A stretch of 64,000 nucleotides of DNA from Stutzerimonas nosocomialis (GCF_005876855.1 NZ_QLAE01000001.1:1-64000), one strand, 5' to 3'; positions 19,072 through 28,149 are shown, counted from the stretch's first letter. Numbers and translations are program-made. Notes: a model not told the origin generated them from the sequence alone.

Positions 19072-19407
19072 CGCCGATTTCGGCGTAGTGAGGGTTCGTC
19101 AAAAGGCTTGGGACCTTGGGCGTGCCTGCCCGGTCGTGTCGGTCGTTCGCGGTCGAGACCGCTCCCACAGCGGGGCGTTCGCCGGCCATTGTAGCGCCTG
19201 CCCTCACCGTCCGAGGGAGCGGTCGGGGACGCCCGGTCTTGACCGTGGGCAGGCCCCGGGCCTTGCCAGCCCCGCCAGCGCGCGCGGCCATGCCGCCCTG
19301 CGGGTGACGGTACGGGCCGGTGCGCATCGAGCATCGGCAACGGATCACAAGCGCGCGTCCGGGTTTTCGCTACTATCGCGGCCTTTCCCCTCGATAAGGA
19401 CATCGAC
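19072..19407. repeat. Intergenic region with REP-like palindromes
   Basis: This 336-base stretch has no convincing gene. It contains a palindrome GCGGTC-GA-GACCGC followed by TCCCACA (19149-19169), the usual shape of Pseudomonas REP elements. An inverted partner GGGAGCGGTC lies at 19215-19224, and a GGTC-TT-GACC palindrome at 19235-19244. Together they look like a diverged REP pair. The end of the stretch should hold the lemA promoter (possible -10 TACTAT at 19371-19376). Confidence 0.45.
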
Positions 19408-20001
19408 ATGCTGTCGACCCTCGTTTTCCTGGCCATCCTGGCCGTGGTGGCCTTCTACGTCATCGGTATCTACAACAGGCTGGTGAAGCTGCGTAACCGC
19501 TACCAGAACGCCTTCGCCCAGATCGAAGTGCAGCTCAAGCGCCGCTACGACCTAATTCCCAACCTGGTGGAAACCGCCAAGGCCTACATGACGCACGAGC
19601 GCGAGACCCTCGAGGCGGTGATCGCCGCGCGCAACGGGGCCGTGGCCGGACTCCAGGCGGCCGCCGCGCAACCGGGCAATGCGCAGGGCATGGCGCAGCT
19701 GGCCGGTGCCGAAAGCCTGCTGCAGAACGCCCTGGGTCGCCTGAACGTGACGCTGGAAGCGTATCCGGAGCTCAAGGCCTCGCAGAACATGCAGCAGGTC
19801 AGCGAAGAACTCAGCAGCACCGAAAACAAGCTGGCCTTCGCCCGGCAGGCTTTCAACGACGCGGTGATGGACTACAACACCTACAAGCAGAGCTTCCCGC
19901 CGGTGGTGCTGGCGCCCACCTTCGGCCACGCACAGGATGCCGGCCTGCTGGAGTTCGCCGACAGTGAAGTGATCCAGGCCGCACCCAAGGTCTCGTTCTA
20001 A
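19408..20001 (+). CDS. lemA: LemA family protein
   Basis: A 197-residue protein with an N-terminal membrane anchor (about residues 3-22) followed by long helices. The family motif VKLRNRYQNAFAQIEVQLKR and RYDLIPNLVETAKAY are typical of the LemA coiled-coil fold, with the C-terminal FNDAVMDYNTYKQSFP hallmark. The function is not settled; LemA proteins are often encoded beside M48-type or TPM-domain membrane proteins. Here an M48 peptidase follows after 24 bases. The start has GATAAGGAC upstream. This is not the LemA/GacS sensor kinase that shares the name. Confidence 0.9.
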   Translation: MLSTLVFLAILAVVAFYVIGIYNRLVKLRNRYQNAFAQIEVQLKRRYDLIPNLVETAKAYMTHERETLEAVIAARNGAVAGLQAAAAQPGNAQGMAQLAGAESLLQNALGRLNVTLEAYPELKASQNMQQVSEELSSTENKLAFARQAFNDAVMDYNTYKQSFPPVVLAPTFGHAQDAGLLEFADSEVIQAAPKVSF

Positions 20002-20025
20002 ATACCTTCGCGCACGGATGCCAGG

Positions 20026-21927
20026 ATGAATTTCTTCGAACAGCAGGCGCGCGCCAAGCGCAACAGCGGCCGCCTGATCATGCTACTGGCGCTGGCGGTG
20101 ACCGGCCTCATCGCCCTCGCCAGCCTGGCCCTGGGGTTCGCCCTGCGCCTGCTGGGTCACAGTGACAGCCATGCCCTGAGCCAGGGCCTCGGGATCGACT
20201 GGTGGCTGATCGGTTCGGTCAGCGTGGTGGTGATCGGCGTGGTGGTGCTGGGCAGTCTGTTCAAATCGGTGCAATTGAGCCGCGGCGGCAAGGCGGTGGC
20301 CGAGCGCCTGGGCGGGCGGCTGATCAACCTGGAGCCCCGGGGTTTCGAGGAGCGCCGGCTGCTCAACGTGGTCGAGGAAATGGCCATCGCCTCGGGCACG
20401 CCGGTGCCGCCGGTCTACGTGCTGGACGATGCGTCGATCAATGCCTTCGCTGCCGGGCTGACGCCCCAGGACGCGGTGATCGGCATCACCCGGGGCGCCA
20501 TCACGCTGCTCACCCGCGAGGAGCTGCAGGGCGTGATCGCCCATGAATTCAGCCACATCTTCCATGGCGATATGCGTCTGAACACGCGGTTGGTCTCGGT
20601 GCTGCACGGCATTTTGCTGCTGGGGCTGATCGGCGAGTTCGTGCTGCGCGGCGGCGGACGTTCGAGCCGTAGCCGCAGCAACCGTGGCAATGGCGTGGCC
20701 GCCGTGCTCCTGATCGGCGGCAGCCTGATGGTGATCGGCTATGCCGGCACCTTCTTCGGCAACCTGATCAAAGCGGCGGTCAGCCGGCAGCGCGAGTTTC
20801 TCGCCGATGCGGCGGCGGTCCAGTTCACCCGCGACCCGTCGGGCATCGCCGGCGCGCTGAAGAAGATCGGCGGCCATCTCGGCGGTTCGCGGCTGCAATC
20901 GGCCAATGCCGCCGAGTTCAGCCACATGTATTTCGGCCAGGGCGTCTCGGCCGGGATTGCCGGGCTGATGGCCACCCATCCGCCGTTGCCGGAGCGGATT
21001 CGCCGTGTCGAACCCGGCTGGGATGGGCAGTTCCCCTATGTCGATCCGAGCGTCGCGGCATCACCGTTCGGGGCCGGCCCCGGGGTTGCCGGCCTCGCCG
21101 CGGGCGGGCCGGCGGCCGAGGTCTACGGCCTGGTCGATGCCGAGCGGTCCATCGCCACCATCGGCGATCCGCAGCCGGCCCATCTGCAGGCCGCCCGTGA
21201 CACCCTCGATCGGCTGCCGCCGATGCTGGTCGACGCGGCGCACCGGTGCCACGGGGCCGAGGCGCTGGTCTACGGCCTGTTGATCGACGCCGACCCGGCC
21301 GTGCGGGAGCGCCAGTTCGACCTGCTGGAGACGGCACCGAGCGATGTCCGCCAGGTCATGGCCCAACTGGTGCCGGCGCTGGACCGGATCGCCGAAGGCC
21401 AGCGGCTGGCGCTGCTGGAGCTGGCCATTCCCGTACTCAAACAGCTCGAGCGCGAGGGGCTGGTCAGGCTCAAGCAGAACCTCGGCGCGCTGATCCTCGC
21501 GGATCGAAAGGTCAGCCTGATGGAGTGGAGCCTGCTGCGCATCGTCGAGCGCAACATCGCCGGCCCGCGGTGGGTCGATGGCAGGCATTCGCTCGAGGCG
21601 GTCAGGGACGAGGTGGCGGTGCTGCTCTCGGCCCTGGCGCTGGCCGGGCATGACGAGCCGGACGACGCCCGCAAGGCTTTCGACGCAGCGCAGGTGGAGC
21701 TGCCGTTCGTGCTGACGATGCGCGAAGGCGAGGCCGCCGGGCTCAAGGCGCTGGACGCGGCGCTCAAGCGCCTGGTATCGCTCAAACCGCTGCAGAAGCC
21801 GCGCCTGCTCAAGGCCATGGCGCGCTGCATCGGGCACGACGGACGCATCCGCGCCGCTGAGGCCGAGCTGATGCGGGCGGTGGCCGATAGCCTGGACTGC
21901 CCGATGCCGCCGCTGCTGGCGCCCTGA
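20026..21927 (+). CDS. M48 family membrane metalloprotease, long form, partner of LemA
   Basis: This 633-residue HtpX-like zinc protease has two N-terminal transmembrane helices (about residues 17-40 and 58-80). The zinc motif is HEFSH at 173-177 with third ligand E257 in REFLADAAA, and a second hydrophobic pair lies at about 190-212 and 224-246. After residue 330 come about 300 residues not present in HtpX (around 290 aa): an Ala/Leu-rich helical region with a DnaJ/TerB-like look (LILADRKVSLMEWSLLRIVE, GHDGRIRAAEAELMRAVAD). This C-terminal domain is my inference. It is in an operon with lemA. Confidence 0.85.
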   Translation: MNFFEQQARAKRNSGRLIMLLALAVTGLIALASLALGFALRLLGHSDSHALSQGLGIDWWLIGSVSVVVIGVVVLGSLFKSVQLSRGGKAVAERLGGRLINLEPRGFEERRLLNVVEEMAIASGTPVPPVYVLDDASINAFAAGLTPQDAVIGITRGAITLLTREELQGVIAHEFSHIFHGDMRLNTRLVSVLHGILLLGLIGEFVLRGGGRSSRSRSNRGNGVAAVLLIGGSLMVIGYAGTFFGNLIKAAVSRQREFLADAAAVQFTRDPSGIAGALKKIGGHLGGSRLQSANAAEFSHMYFGQGVSAGIAGLMATHPPLPERIRRVEPGWDGQFPYVDPSVAASPFGAGPGVAGLAAGGPAAEVYGLVDAERSIATIGDPQPAHLQAARDTLDRLPPMLVDAAHRCHGAEALVYGLLIDADPAVRERQFDLLETAPSDVRQVMAQLVPALDRIAEGQRLALLELAIPVLKQLEREGLVRLKQNLGALILADRKVSLMEWSLLRIVERNIAGPRWVDGRHSLEAVRDEVAVLLSALALAGHDEPDDARKAFDAAQVELPFVLTMREGEAAGLKALDAALKRLVSLKPLQKPRLLKAMARCIGHDGRIRAAEAELMRAVADSLDCPMPPLLAP

Positions 21928-22008
21928 GCCCGGCGAGCCGCCGAGCGGTGGCGAACCGCGAATGCCCGCCGGCGGTCACTTGGACGTCAGTGCCCGCTGG
22001 AGTCGACC

Positions 22009-22479
22009 ATGGCCGAGCCCCCTGCTTCCCACCCCGCGCTGCCGCGTCGATCGATGCTCGCGGCGGCGCTCATCGGGATCGGCCTGATGGCCGCGGTGGA
22101 CGAGATCCTCTTCCACCAGATCCTCGCCTGGCACCATTTCTTCGATCGCTCCACGCCGGCCGTCGGGCTGCTCTCCGACGGGCTTCTGCATGCCGCCGAA
22201 GTGATCCTGCTGGTGGCCGGCTTCTTCCTTTATGCCGACCTGCAGCGCAGCGGCCAGCTGGTGCGCGGCCATGCCTGGGCGGGCCTGTTCCTGGGCATGG
22301 GCGGTTTCCAGCTGTTCGACGGGCTGGTCAACCACAAGCTGCTGCGCCTGCACCAGGTGCGCTACGTGGACCCGCTGTTGCCCTATGACCTGGCCTGGAA
22401 CGGCGCGGCGTTGCTGCTGCTGGTGATCGGCCTGGTGCTGCTGCGCCGCGCGCGCCGTACGCAGGGGGCGCTGGGCTAG
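22009..22479 (+). CDS. DUF2243 membrane protein
   Basis: A 156-residue integral membrane protein with four hydrophobic helices (about residues 17-35, 55-80, 90-110 and 128-148). The conserved-looking motif AVDEILFHQILAWHHF near residue 28 contains clustered Glu and His residues, as does LLHAAEVILL. DUF2243 proteins have no assigned function. The gene overlaps the following CtaG-like gene by one base (TAGTG), implying translational coupling. Intramembrane His/Glu and the CtaG neighbour hint at metal or haem chemistry, but that is inference. Confidence 0.8.
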   Translation: MAEPPASHPALPRRSMLAAALIGIGLMAAVDEILFHQILAWHHFFDRSTPAVGLLSDGLLHAAEVILLVAGFFLYADLQRSGQLVRGHAWAGLFLGMGGFQLFDGLVNHKLLRLHQVRYVDPLLPYDLAWNGAALLLLVIGLVLLRRARRTQGALG

Positions 22480-23249
22480 TGGCGCACGCCTTCGCCTGGC
22501 TGCTGCCGACGCTGCTGCTCGGCCTCTACCTGGGCGGCGTGGCGGTGAGGGTGCGCGACGGTGGCCAGTGGGGCCGTGGCCGTCTTCTCTGTTTCGTGGT
22601 CGGTTGCGCGCTGCTGGTGCTGGCCTTGTGGCCGCCGCTGATGGCCTGGGCGCATGCCGATCCGCGCGGGCACATGGTCCAGCACCTGCTGCTGGGGATG
22701 TTCGCGCCGATCGCGCTGATGCTCGGTCGGCCGCTCAGCCTGCTGCTGCGTACCCTGCCGCAGCGCCATGGGCGGCGAGCGGCGCTGCTGCTCGGCTCGC
22801 CGCCCATGGTGGCGCTGACCCATCCGGTGACGGCACTGTTGCTGGATGTCGGCGGGCTCTATCTGCTCTACCTGACACCGCTGTTCGCCGCCAGCATGGA
22901 CCACGCGCTGCTGGGCGGCTGGCTGCACCTGCACGTCCTGCTCGCCGGCTACCTGTTCGCCTGGTCGATCGCCGGCCCCGATCCGGCGCCGGCCCGCCCC
23001 GGCTTCGCGCTGCGGCTGGGCGTGCTGTTCGTCGCCATCGCCGCCCACGGCATCCTCGCCAAGCTGATGTATGGCTATGGATTTCCCCGCGACACGGCGT
23101 TCGTGCCCGAGCAGCTGGAGGCGGCTGCCCGCCTGATGTACTACGGCGGCAGCCTGGCCGAACTGCTGCTGGCGGCGCTGCTGTTCGCCGGCCGGCCGGG
23201 CCGCCGCTGGCGCGCGGGGATGCTGGCGTCGCCCGGCCTGCCGCGCTGA
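22479..23249 (+). CDS. CtaG-like (caa3-type) cytochrome c oxidase assembly membrane protein
   Basis: A 256-residue multi-helix membrane protein (about seven helices) of the caa3_CtaG family, distinct from the Cox11-type CtaG. Conserved His residues occur in WAHADPRGHMVQHLLLGMF, LTHPVTALL, MDHALLGGWLHLHVLLAGY and IAAHGILAKLMYGYG. The family is implicated in copper delivery or oxidase assembly. The start is a GTG overlapping the stop of the DUF2243 gene. No oxidase genes are in the window, so the substrate complex is unknown. It ends against the convergent ask gene with no gap. Confidence 0.82.
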   Translation: MAHAFAWLLPTLLLGLYLGGVAVRVRDGGQWGRGRLLCFVVGCALLVLALWPPLMAWAHADPRGHMVQHLLLGMFAPIALMLGRPLSLLLRTLPQRHGRRAALLLGSPPMVALTHPVTALLLDVGGLYLLYLTPLFAASMDHALLGGWLHLHVLLAGYLFAWSIAGPDPAPARPGFALRLGVLFVAIAAHGILAKLMYGYGFPRDTAFVPEQLEAAARLMYYGGSLAELLLAALLFAGRPGRRWRAGMLASPGLPR

Positions 23250-24680
23250 TCAGGCCGCGGCGATCACGTCGCCGTGGTTCTCCGGCTCGATCAGCGCCTG
23301 GTGCAGCGCGGCGACGGCGGCGGCGTAGTCTTCCTCGTGCACCACGCACTGCATTTCCACCTGGCGGATCGACTGGTGCACCGCCTGCACGCCGATGCCG
23401 GCCGCGGCCAGCGCGGCGACGGTGCGGGCGAGGATGCCGTTGACCTTCATGTCCGAGCCGATCGCCGAGACGATGGCCAGCTTGTGGACGCGGACCTCGG
23501 CCGCCGGGTAGCGCTCCTCGATCAGGCGCGTGGCGCGGTTGATCAGCTTGCGCGAGCCGCTGGCGTAATAGGTGATGCTGTTGGCGTCCGAATCCTTGTT
23601 CACCACGTAGAGCTTGAGCTGCTTGAGCAGGCGGCTGATCTCCAGGTCGTAGCCGACGTCGCCGAGCATCTCCTGGTCGAACACCTCGATGCCGAACACG
23701 TCGTTGCGCCCGGCGATGATCTCCACGCAAGGCCGCTCGCTCCGGTAGTCCTGGCTGATCAGGGTGCCGCCGTGCTCGGGCTCGAAGGCGTTCTTGATCC
23801 TCAGCTCCACGCCGGCCCGGCGCAGGGTGCGCGCCGCCTTGGGATGGATCGCCTCCATGCCGAGGTTCGACAGCTGGTCGGCGACGTCGTAGTTGGTCCG
23901 GCCGATGGTCACCACCCGGTCGGCGCCGACCAGGTTCGGGTCGGCGCTAGAGAGGTGGAATTCCTTGTGGATGATCGCCTCGCGTGCACCGGTGGCGGCG
24001 GCGATCTGGGCGAAGGTGATCTCGCTGTAGCCGCGGTCGTAGGTGTTCATCAGCCCTTCGCTGCAATGGGTGTAGCCGGTGGCGACGGCCAGCTCGGTGC
24101 CGAGGTCGATATCGGTAAAGCTGCTCTGGATCATCCGTTCGAAGGGCTGCGGCGCATCCAGGTGCCAGCCGGTGAGGTCCACCAGCCGCGCGCGGACGCC
24201 GCGCCCCTTGAGCGCCAGCACCGTGTTGAAGGCGCTGTGCGCCTCGCCGAGGGAGGCGAGCATCTCGCGCACCTTCATCAGGTGTTCGCCGAGCTGGAAA
24301 TGGCCGTAGCTGCACAGTTGCTGCAGGCTCTGCATGCAGGCGCGCACGTCGTCGATGCGGGCATTGATGAAGGCATTGGCCGACTGGCGCTCGAACGGGC
24401 CGCCGAACAGCTCGGCGTTGCGCGCCAGCATGCGCAGGCGAACGCCTTCGAGGGCCTCGAGCCAGGCCCCTTCGCTGTGGGCGTCGGCGAAGCGCTGGTA
24501 GACGCCCGGCTCGCCGGTCTTCTTGTGCTCGAGCAGCAGGTTGGTCATGCCGGCATAGGCCGAGACCACGAACACGCGCTGATAGAGCCCGCTGCCCTGG
24601 CGCCCGCCGACGAGGATGTTGTCGAGGACTTCTTCGAAGCGGCTCATGGAGGTGCCGCCGATCTTTTCTACGGTATGCAT
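23250..24680 (-). CDS. ask: Aspartate kinase of the ectoine cluster (Ask_Ect)
   Basis: This 476-residue kinase phosphorylates aspartate, feeding aspartate semialdehyde to diaminobutyrate and ectoine. It begins MHTVEKIGGTSMSRF with the KxGGTS nucleotide motif. The catalytic domain runs to about residue 290 and two ACT-type regulatory segments follow. Its place as last gene of ectABCD-ask marks it as the specialised isoenzyme, known in Pseudomonas stutzeri to escape the usual lysine/threonine feedback. The internal ATG is chosen over a 28-residue longer start because GGGAAC precedes it and the motif normally starts the protein. Confidence 0.93.
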   Translation of the reverse strand: MHTVEKIGGTSMSRFEEVLDNILVGGRQGSGLYQRVFVVSAYAGMTNLLLEHKKTGEPGVYQRFADAHSEGAWLEALEGVRLRMLARNAELFGGPFERQSANAFINARIDDVRACMQSLQQLCSYGHFQLGEHLMKVREMLASLGEAHSAFNTVLALKGRGVRARLVDLTGWHLDAPQPFERMIQSSFTDIDLGTELAVATGYTHCSEGLMNTYDRGYSEITFAQIAAATGAREAIIHKEFHLSSADPNLVGADRVVTIGRTNYDVADQLSNLGMEAIHPKAARTLRRAGVELRIKNAFEPEHGGTLISQDYRSERPCVEIIAGRNDVFGIEVFDQEMLGDVGYDLEISRLLKQLKLYVVNKDSDANSITYYASGSRKLINRATRLIEERYPAAEVRVHKLAIVSAIGSDMKVNGILARTVAALAAAGIGVQAVHQSIRQVEMQCVVHEEDYAAAVAALHQALIEPENHGDVIAAA

Positions 24681-24801
24681 GGTGTTCCCGTTGCTCAGGC
24701 CTTCGCTGGCGGTCTCGGCCGCTGGGCGAAGGCGCTCGATGAATGCGTACCCCCGGCAGGTCATGGCCGGACAGGCGGGGCGGGCGAGGCCCGCCGGGCC
24801 G

Positions 24802-25719
24802 TCAGAGGTAGCGTTGCGGCGCGATGTCGAGCGGCGCGAAGTCGTCGCGCTCGGCGACGAAGTCGGGGCGTGGACCGCGTCCGCAGAAGGGCGCCTGCAC
24901 CGCGTTCTCCACGGCGTTGTAGACGTAGAACAGGTTGCTGCGCGCGCTGGGGGTGATGTTGCCGTTGGAGCCGTGCATGGTGTTGCAGTCGAAGAACACC
25001 ACGCTGCCGGCCGGACCGGTGGCGGTGTCGATGCCGTAGCGGTCCGCCAGCTCGGTGAGGCTGGCGTCGTCCGGCACGCCGATCTCCTGCTTGCGCAGGG
25101 ATTGCTCGTAGTGGTTCTCCGGCGTCTCGCCGACGCAGCGGATGTAGTGCCGGTGCGAGCCGGGGATGAGCATCAGCGGACCGTTGTGCGGCGCGTTGTC
25201 GGTCAGCAGGATCGAGCAGGACAGCGCGCGCATGCGCGGCATGCCGTCTTCGGTGTGCCAGGTCTCGAAATCCGAGTGCCAGTAGAACTCCTTGCCGTTG
25301 AAGCCGGGTTTGAAGTTCATCCGCGACTGGTGCACGTAGAGTTCGCCGCCGAGGATGAAGCGGGCGATGCCGGCGGTGCGCGCGTCCCGCGCGATGCGGG
25401 CGAACAGCGGGTTGTCGCTGTGGATGTCGAACACCGAACGGATCGCCCCGCTGCCCGGCTCCCGGATGGTCTTGCCGGAATCTGCGACGGCCGGGTCCTG
25501 GCGCATGCGGTCCAGCTCCTGGCGAAACAGCGCGACTTCCTCGGCGCTGAACAGGTTCGGTATCACCAGGTAGCCGTCGCGCTCGAAGCGTTCGATCTGC
25601 TCGGCCACGATCGGTGCGTTGTCCAGATCGTTGCGGTAGACCACCGGGTCCAGGCGCTCCTGCCAGCTCGGCCGGGGTTGCTGGCGCGAGGGGTAGAGGT
25701 CTGCTCGTTGCGGGTCCAT
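24802..25719 (-). CDS. ectD: Ectoine hydroxylase EctD
   Basis: This 305-residue non-haem Fe(II)/2-oxoglutarate dioxygenase converts ectoine to 5-hydroxyectoine in the cytoplasm. The iron ligands are visible: H148 and D150 in WHSDFETWHTEDGMP, and H249 in CNTMHGSNGN. The Arg for 2-oxoglutarate is expected in PSARSN near residue 260. Length matches the family (about 300). It follows ectC by 57 bases and precedes ask by about 120. Its presence means the cell can make both osmolytes, with hydroxyectoine helping at heat and desiccation. Confidence 0.96.
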   Translation of the reverse strand: MDPQRADLYPSRQQPRPSWQERLDPVVYRNDLDNAPIVAEQIERFERDGYLVIPNLFSAEEVALFRQELDRMRQDPAVADSGKTIREPGSGAIRSVFDIHSDNPLFARIARDARTAGIARFILGGELYVHQSRMNFKPGFNGKEFYWHSDFETWHTEDGMPRMRALSCSILLTDNAPHNGPLMLIPGSHRHYIRCVGETPENHYEQSLRKQEIGVPDDASLTELADRYGIDTATGPAGSVVFFDCNTMHGSNGNITPSARSNLFYVYNAVENAVQAPFCGRGPRPDFVAERDDFAPLDIAPQRYL

Positions 25720-25776
25720 GCGTGCCTCTTCGGTTGCTTGCGAAAGATGCAGCGGCCGTTGCCGGCCGCGTTGGGT

Positions 25777-26175
25777 TCAGGCCACGGTTTCGGCTTCCAG
25801 CGGGTAGACGCCGGAGGCGTCGTGCACTTCCTTGCCATTGAGCGGCGGGTTGAAGACGCAGGCCAGCTTCATCTCCTCGCTGCCGCCGCGCAGCAGGTGC
25901 TCGTCGTGCTTGTCGAGGACGTACAGGGTGCCGGGCTCGATGCGGTAGATCCTGCCGTCGGCGAGGGTCTCGATCTCGCCGTTGCCGCTGATGCAGTACA
26001 CCGACTCCAGATGGTTCTGGTAGTGGATATGGGTCTCGGTGTTGGCGTAGATGGTGGTGATGTGGAAGGAGAACCCCATCTTGTCGTCCTTGAGCAGCAT
26101 GCGGGTGCTGTCCCAGGTTTCGGTGACGATCTTGCGGCCCGAGTTTTCGCACTCGGCGAGGGTACGTACGATCAT
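25777..26175 (-). CDS. ectC: L-ectoine synthase EctC
   Basis: A 132-residue cupin enzyme that cyclises N-gamma-acetyl-diaminobutyrate to ectoine. It starts [16 protein letters not shown] and carries [20 protein letters not shown] and [15 protein letters not shown], which hold the family's conserved Glu, Tyr and His metal ligands. Length agrees with the family (about 130). It lies 16 bases after ectB, with GGAGAGCAGA before the ATG. Confidence 0.96.
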   Translation of the reverse strand: MIVRTLAECENSGRKIVTETWDSTRMLLKDDKMGFSFHITTIYANTETHIHYQNHLESVYCISGNGEIETLADGRIYRIEPGTLYVLDKHDEHLLRGGSEEMKLACVFNPPLNGKEVHDASGVYPLEAETVA

Positions 26176-26191
26176 GTTCTGCTCTCCTTTC

Positions 26192-27469
26192 TCAAGACGC
26201 TTGGTTGGTGGCCTGCTCGCCCATCACCGCGGCGAACGCGCGGTCCAGGATGCCGAGGGCCTTGTCGATCTGCTCGTCGCTGATGACCAGCGGGCAGAGG
26301 CACTTGACCACTTCGCTGTGGGCGCCGCTGGTTTCGATCACCAGGCCGTTCTCGAAGGCGTGGCGGCAGACCGCGGCGGCGGTGTCGCCGTCCGGGCAGC
26401 CGATGCCGAGCATCATTCCGCGACCCTTCAGGTGCAGCGAGTCCGGGCCGTGGCGGCGGATGATGCGCTGCATGCCGTCGGCGATGCGCTTGCCCTTGGC
26501 GCGCACGCTCATGGCAAATCGGTCGTCCTGCCAGAAGTGCTCCAGGGCGGCGGCGGCGGTGACGAAGGCGTGGTTGTTGCCGCGGAAGGTGCCGTTGTGC
26601 TCGCCGGGGCTCCACTGGTCCAGCTCACGGCGCAGCAACAGCATGGCGAACGGCAGGCCGAAGCCCGACAGCGACTTGGACAGGGTGATCATGTCCGGCC
26701 GGATGCCCATCTCTTCGAAGCTGAAGAAGGTCCCGGTGCGGCCGCAGCCGGCCTGGATGTCATCGACGATCAGCAGCATCTCGTGCTTGCGGCAGAGCTT
26801 TTCCAGCTTGCGCACCCAGTCGGCCGAGGCGGCGTTGAGCCCGCCTTCGCCCTGGACCACCTCGACGATCACCGCCGCCGGCTTGTCGATGCCGCTCGAC
26901 GGGTCGGACAGCAGCTTGTCCATCATCGCCACGGTGCTGACCTTCTCGCCGAAATAGTTGGCGTAGGGCATGCGGCTCACGTCGCTCAGCGCGACGCCGG
27001 CGGCCCCGCGGTGGTGGCCGTTGCCGGTCGCCGCCAGGGCGCCGATGCTGCAGCCGTGGAAGCCGTTGGTGAAGCTGATGACGTTGTTGCGGCCGGTGAC
27101 CTTGCGCGCCAGCTTCAGCGCCGCCTCCACCGCGTTGGTGCCGGTCGGGCCGGTGAACTGCATCAGGTAGCCGTCCATCCCGCGCGGCGTGAGGATCAGC
27201 CGGTCGAAGGTTTCGAGGAAGCGCTCCTTGGCGTCGGAATACATGTCCAGGCCGTGGGTGAGGCCGTCGGCGGCGATGTAGTCGATCAGCGCCTGCTTGA
27301 GCACCGGATGGTTGTGCCCGTAGTTGAGCGTGCCGGCACCGGCGAGGAAGTCGATGTAGCGCTTGCCCTCGCGGGTCACCAGCTCGGCGCCCTGGGCCTG
27401 CTTGAACACCACCGGGAAGGAGCGGCAGTAGCTGCGGACGGACGATTCGTGCAGTTCGAAGATGTTCAT
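26192..27469 (-). CDS. ectB: Diaminobutyrate-2-oxoglutarate transaminase EctB
   Basis: This PLP enzyme makes L-2,4-diaminobutyrate from aspartate semialdehyde, 425 residues from the internal ATG ([14 protein letters not shown]), the usual EctB start and length. The PLP lysine is K265 in LSKSLSGFG and the cofactor Asp lies in VDDIQAG. A strong GAGAGGAG lies five bases upstream. The reading frame continues without a stop into ectA upstream, so a 606-residue EctA-EctB protein is also possible. An AACAACAA motif overlaps the ribosome site region (27484-27491), as in Hfq/Crc targets. Confidence 0.93.
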   Translation of the reverse strand: MNIFELHESSVRSYCRSFPVVFKQAQGAELVTREGKRYIDFLAGAGTLNYGHNHPVLKQALIDYIAADGLTHGLDMYSDAKERFLETFDRLILTPRGMDGYLMQFTGPTGTNAVEAALKLARKVTGRNNVISFTNGFHGCSIGALAATGNGHHRGAAGVALSDVSRMPYANYFGEKVSTVAMMDKLLSDPSSGIDKPAAVIVEVVQGEGGLNAASADWVRKLEKLCRKHEMLLIVDDIQAGCGRTGTFFSFEEMGIRPDMITLSKSLSGFGLPFAMLLLRRELDQWSPGEHNGTFRGNNHAFVTAAAALEHFWQDDRFAMSVRAKGKRIADGMQRIIRRHGPDSLHLKGRGMMLGIGCPDGDTAAAVCRHAFENGLVIETSGAHSEVVKCLCPLVISDEQIDKALGILDRAFAAVMGEQATNQAS

Positions 27470-28012
27470 GGAGTCTCCTCTCGTTGTTGTTCCGGGGGCG
27501 GCGCCTTCACCGGCGATCGGCCGCAGCGGACCTGCCCGGTAGAGGACTTCGTCCTCGTGGCGGCCGGCGAAATGCTCGGCGCGGGAAAACAGCGTGCGGG
27601 TGCTGTGCTGTACGCCCAGACGGGCGAAGGCGCGCTTGAACAGGGCCTGTGAAGGCTCGTTGTCCGGCGAGATGGTGGTCTCGAGGTAGCGCACGCCCTC
27701 GCCGGCGACCCGCTCGGTCAGCGCCAGCAGCATGCGCAGGGCCAGGCCCTGGCCGCGCATCGAGGCATCGACCGCGACCTGCCAGACGAACAGGGTGTCG
27801 GGGCGGGAAGGGGGGCGGTATCCGGAAATGAAGCCCACCAGTTCGCCCTGGGGGGTCTGCGCGGCGATGGCGGTGTCGGCGAAATCGGAACACTGCAGCA
27901 GGTTGCAGTAGACCGAATTGGTGTCCAGCGGCTGGCAGCGTGCTACCAGAGAATGAAGGTCGTGGCCGTCGCCGTCGGTAGGGCGACGGAGGGTGACGGG
28001 GACAGAAATCAA
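27470..28012 (-). CDS. ectA: Diaminobutyrate acetyltransferase EctA (frame open into ectB)
   Basis: This GNAT enzyme acetylates L-2,4-diaminobutyrate. The first 160 or so residues are clearly EctA: RCQPLDTNSVYCNLLQC, VGFISGYRPPSRPD, then the acetyl-CoA motif RGQGLALRML. The start is a TTG with AAGGA seven bases upstream; no in-frame ATG lies above it. EctA normally ends soon after the DEVLYRAGP-like sequence, but here 22 further codons run without a stop into the ectB ATG. Reading the other two frames gives stops at once (for example TGA near 27514). Either a natural fusion or a single-base error in the sequence is possible. Confidence 0.88.
27484..27491 (-). promoter_or_regulatory. AAnAAnAA (Hfq/Crc-type) motif at ectB start
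   Basis: Reads AACAACAA on the minus strand, 15-22 bases upstream of the ectB ATG and just before GAGAGGAG. In pseudomonads such motifs near start codons can be bound by Hfq with Crc to block translation. Confidence 0.4.
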
Positions 28013-28049
28013 AACAGGTTCCTTGGTTCTAGTTATTGAATCCTTTTAA

Positions 28050-28079
28050 AGGTTAAACACATCCAAACGATGATCTCAA
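28050..28079 (-). promoter_or_regulatory. Candidate ect operon promoter
   Basis: On the minus strand TTGAGA (28074-28079) is followed after 18 bases by TAACCT (28050-28055), about 40 bases before the ectA start. A good -35 with a GC-leaning -10 and an 18-base spacer is the design I recall for osmotically induced ect promoters in Pseudomonas stutzeri. Confidence 0.55.
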
Positions 28080-28127
28080 CCCAAGGATCTGGATCGCCCG
28101 TCAATATCCGGTAGTTCATCTGCGATG

Positions 28128-28149
28128 AATTAACGCGGTGCGGTTAATT
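28128..28149. promoter_or_regulatory. Palindrome upstream of the ect promoter
   Basis: Perfect inverted repeat AATTAAC-(8)-GTTAATT, about 50 bases upstream of the -35 box. The direct repeat CGATGAATTA occurs at 28123-28132 and 28180-28189, the first overlapping the palindrome. Together they suggest a regulator binding site; no ectR gene is adjacent. Confidence 0.4.
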
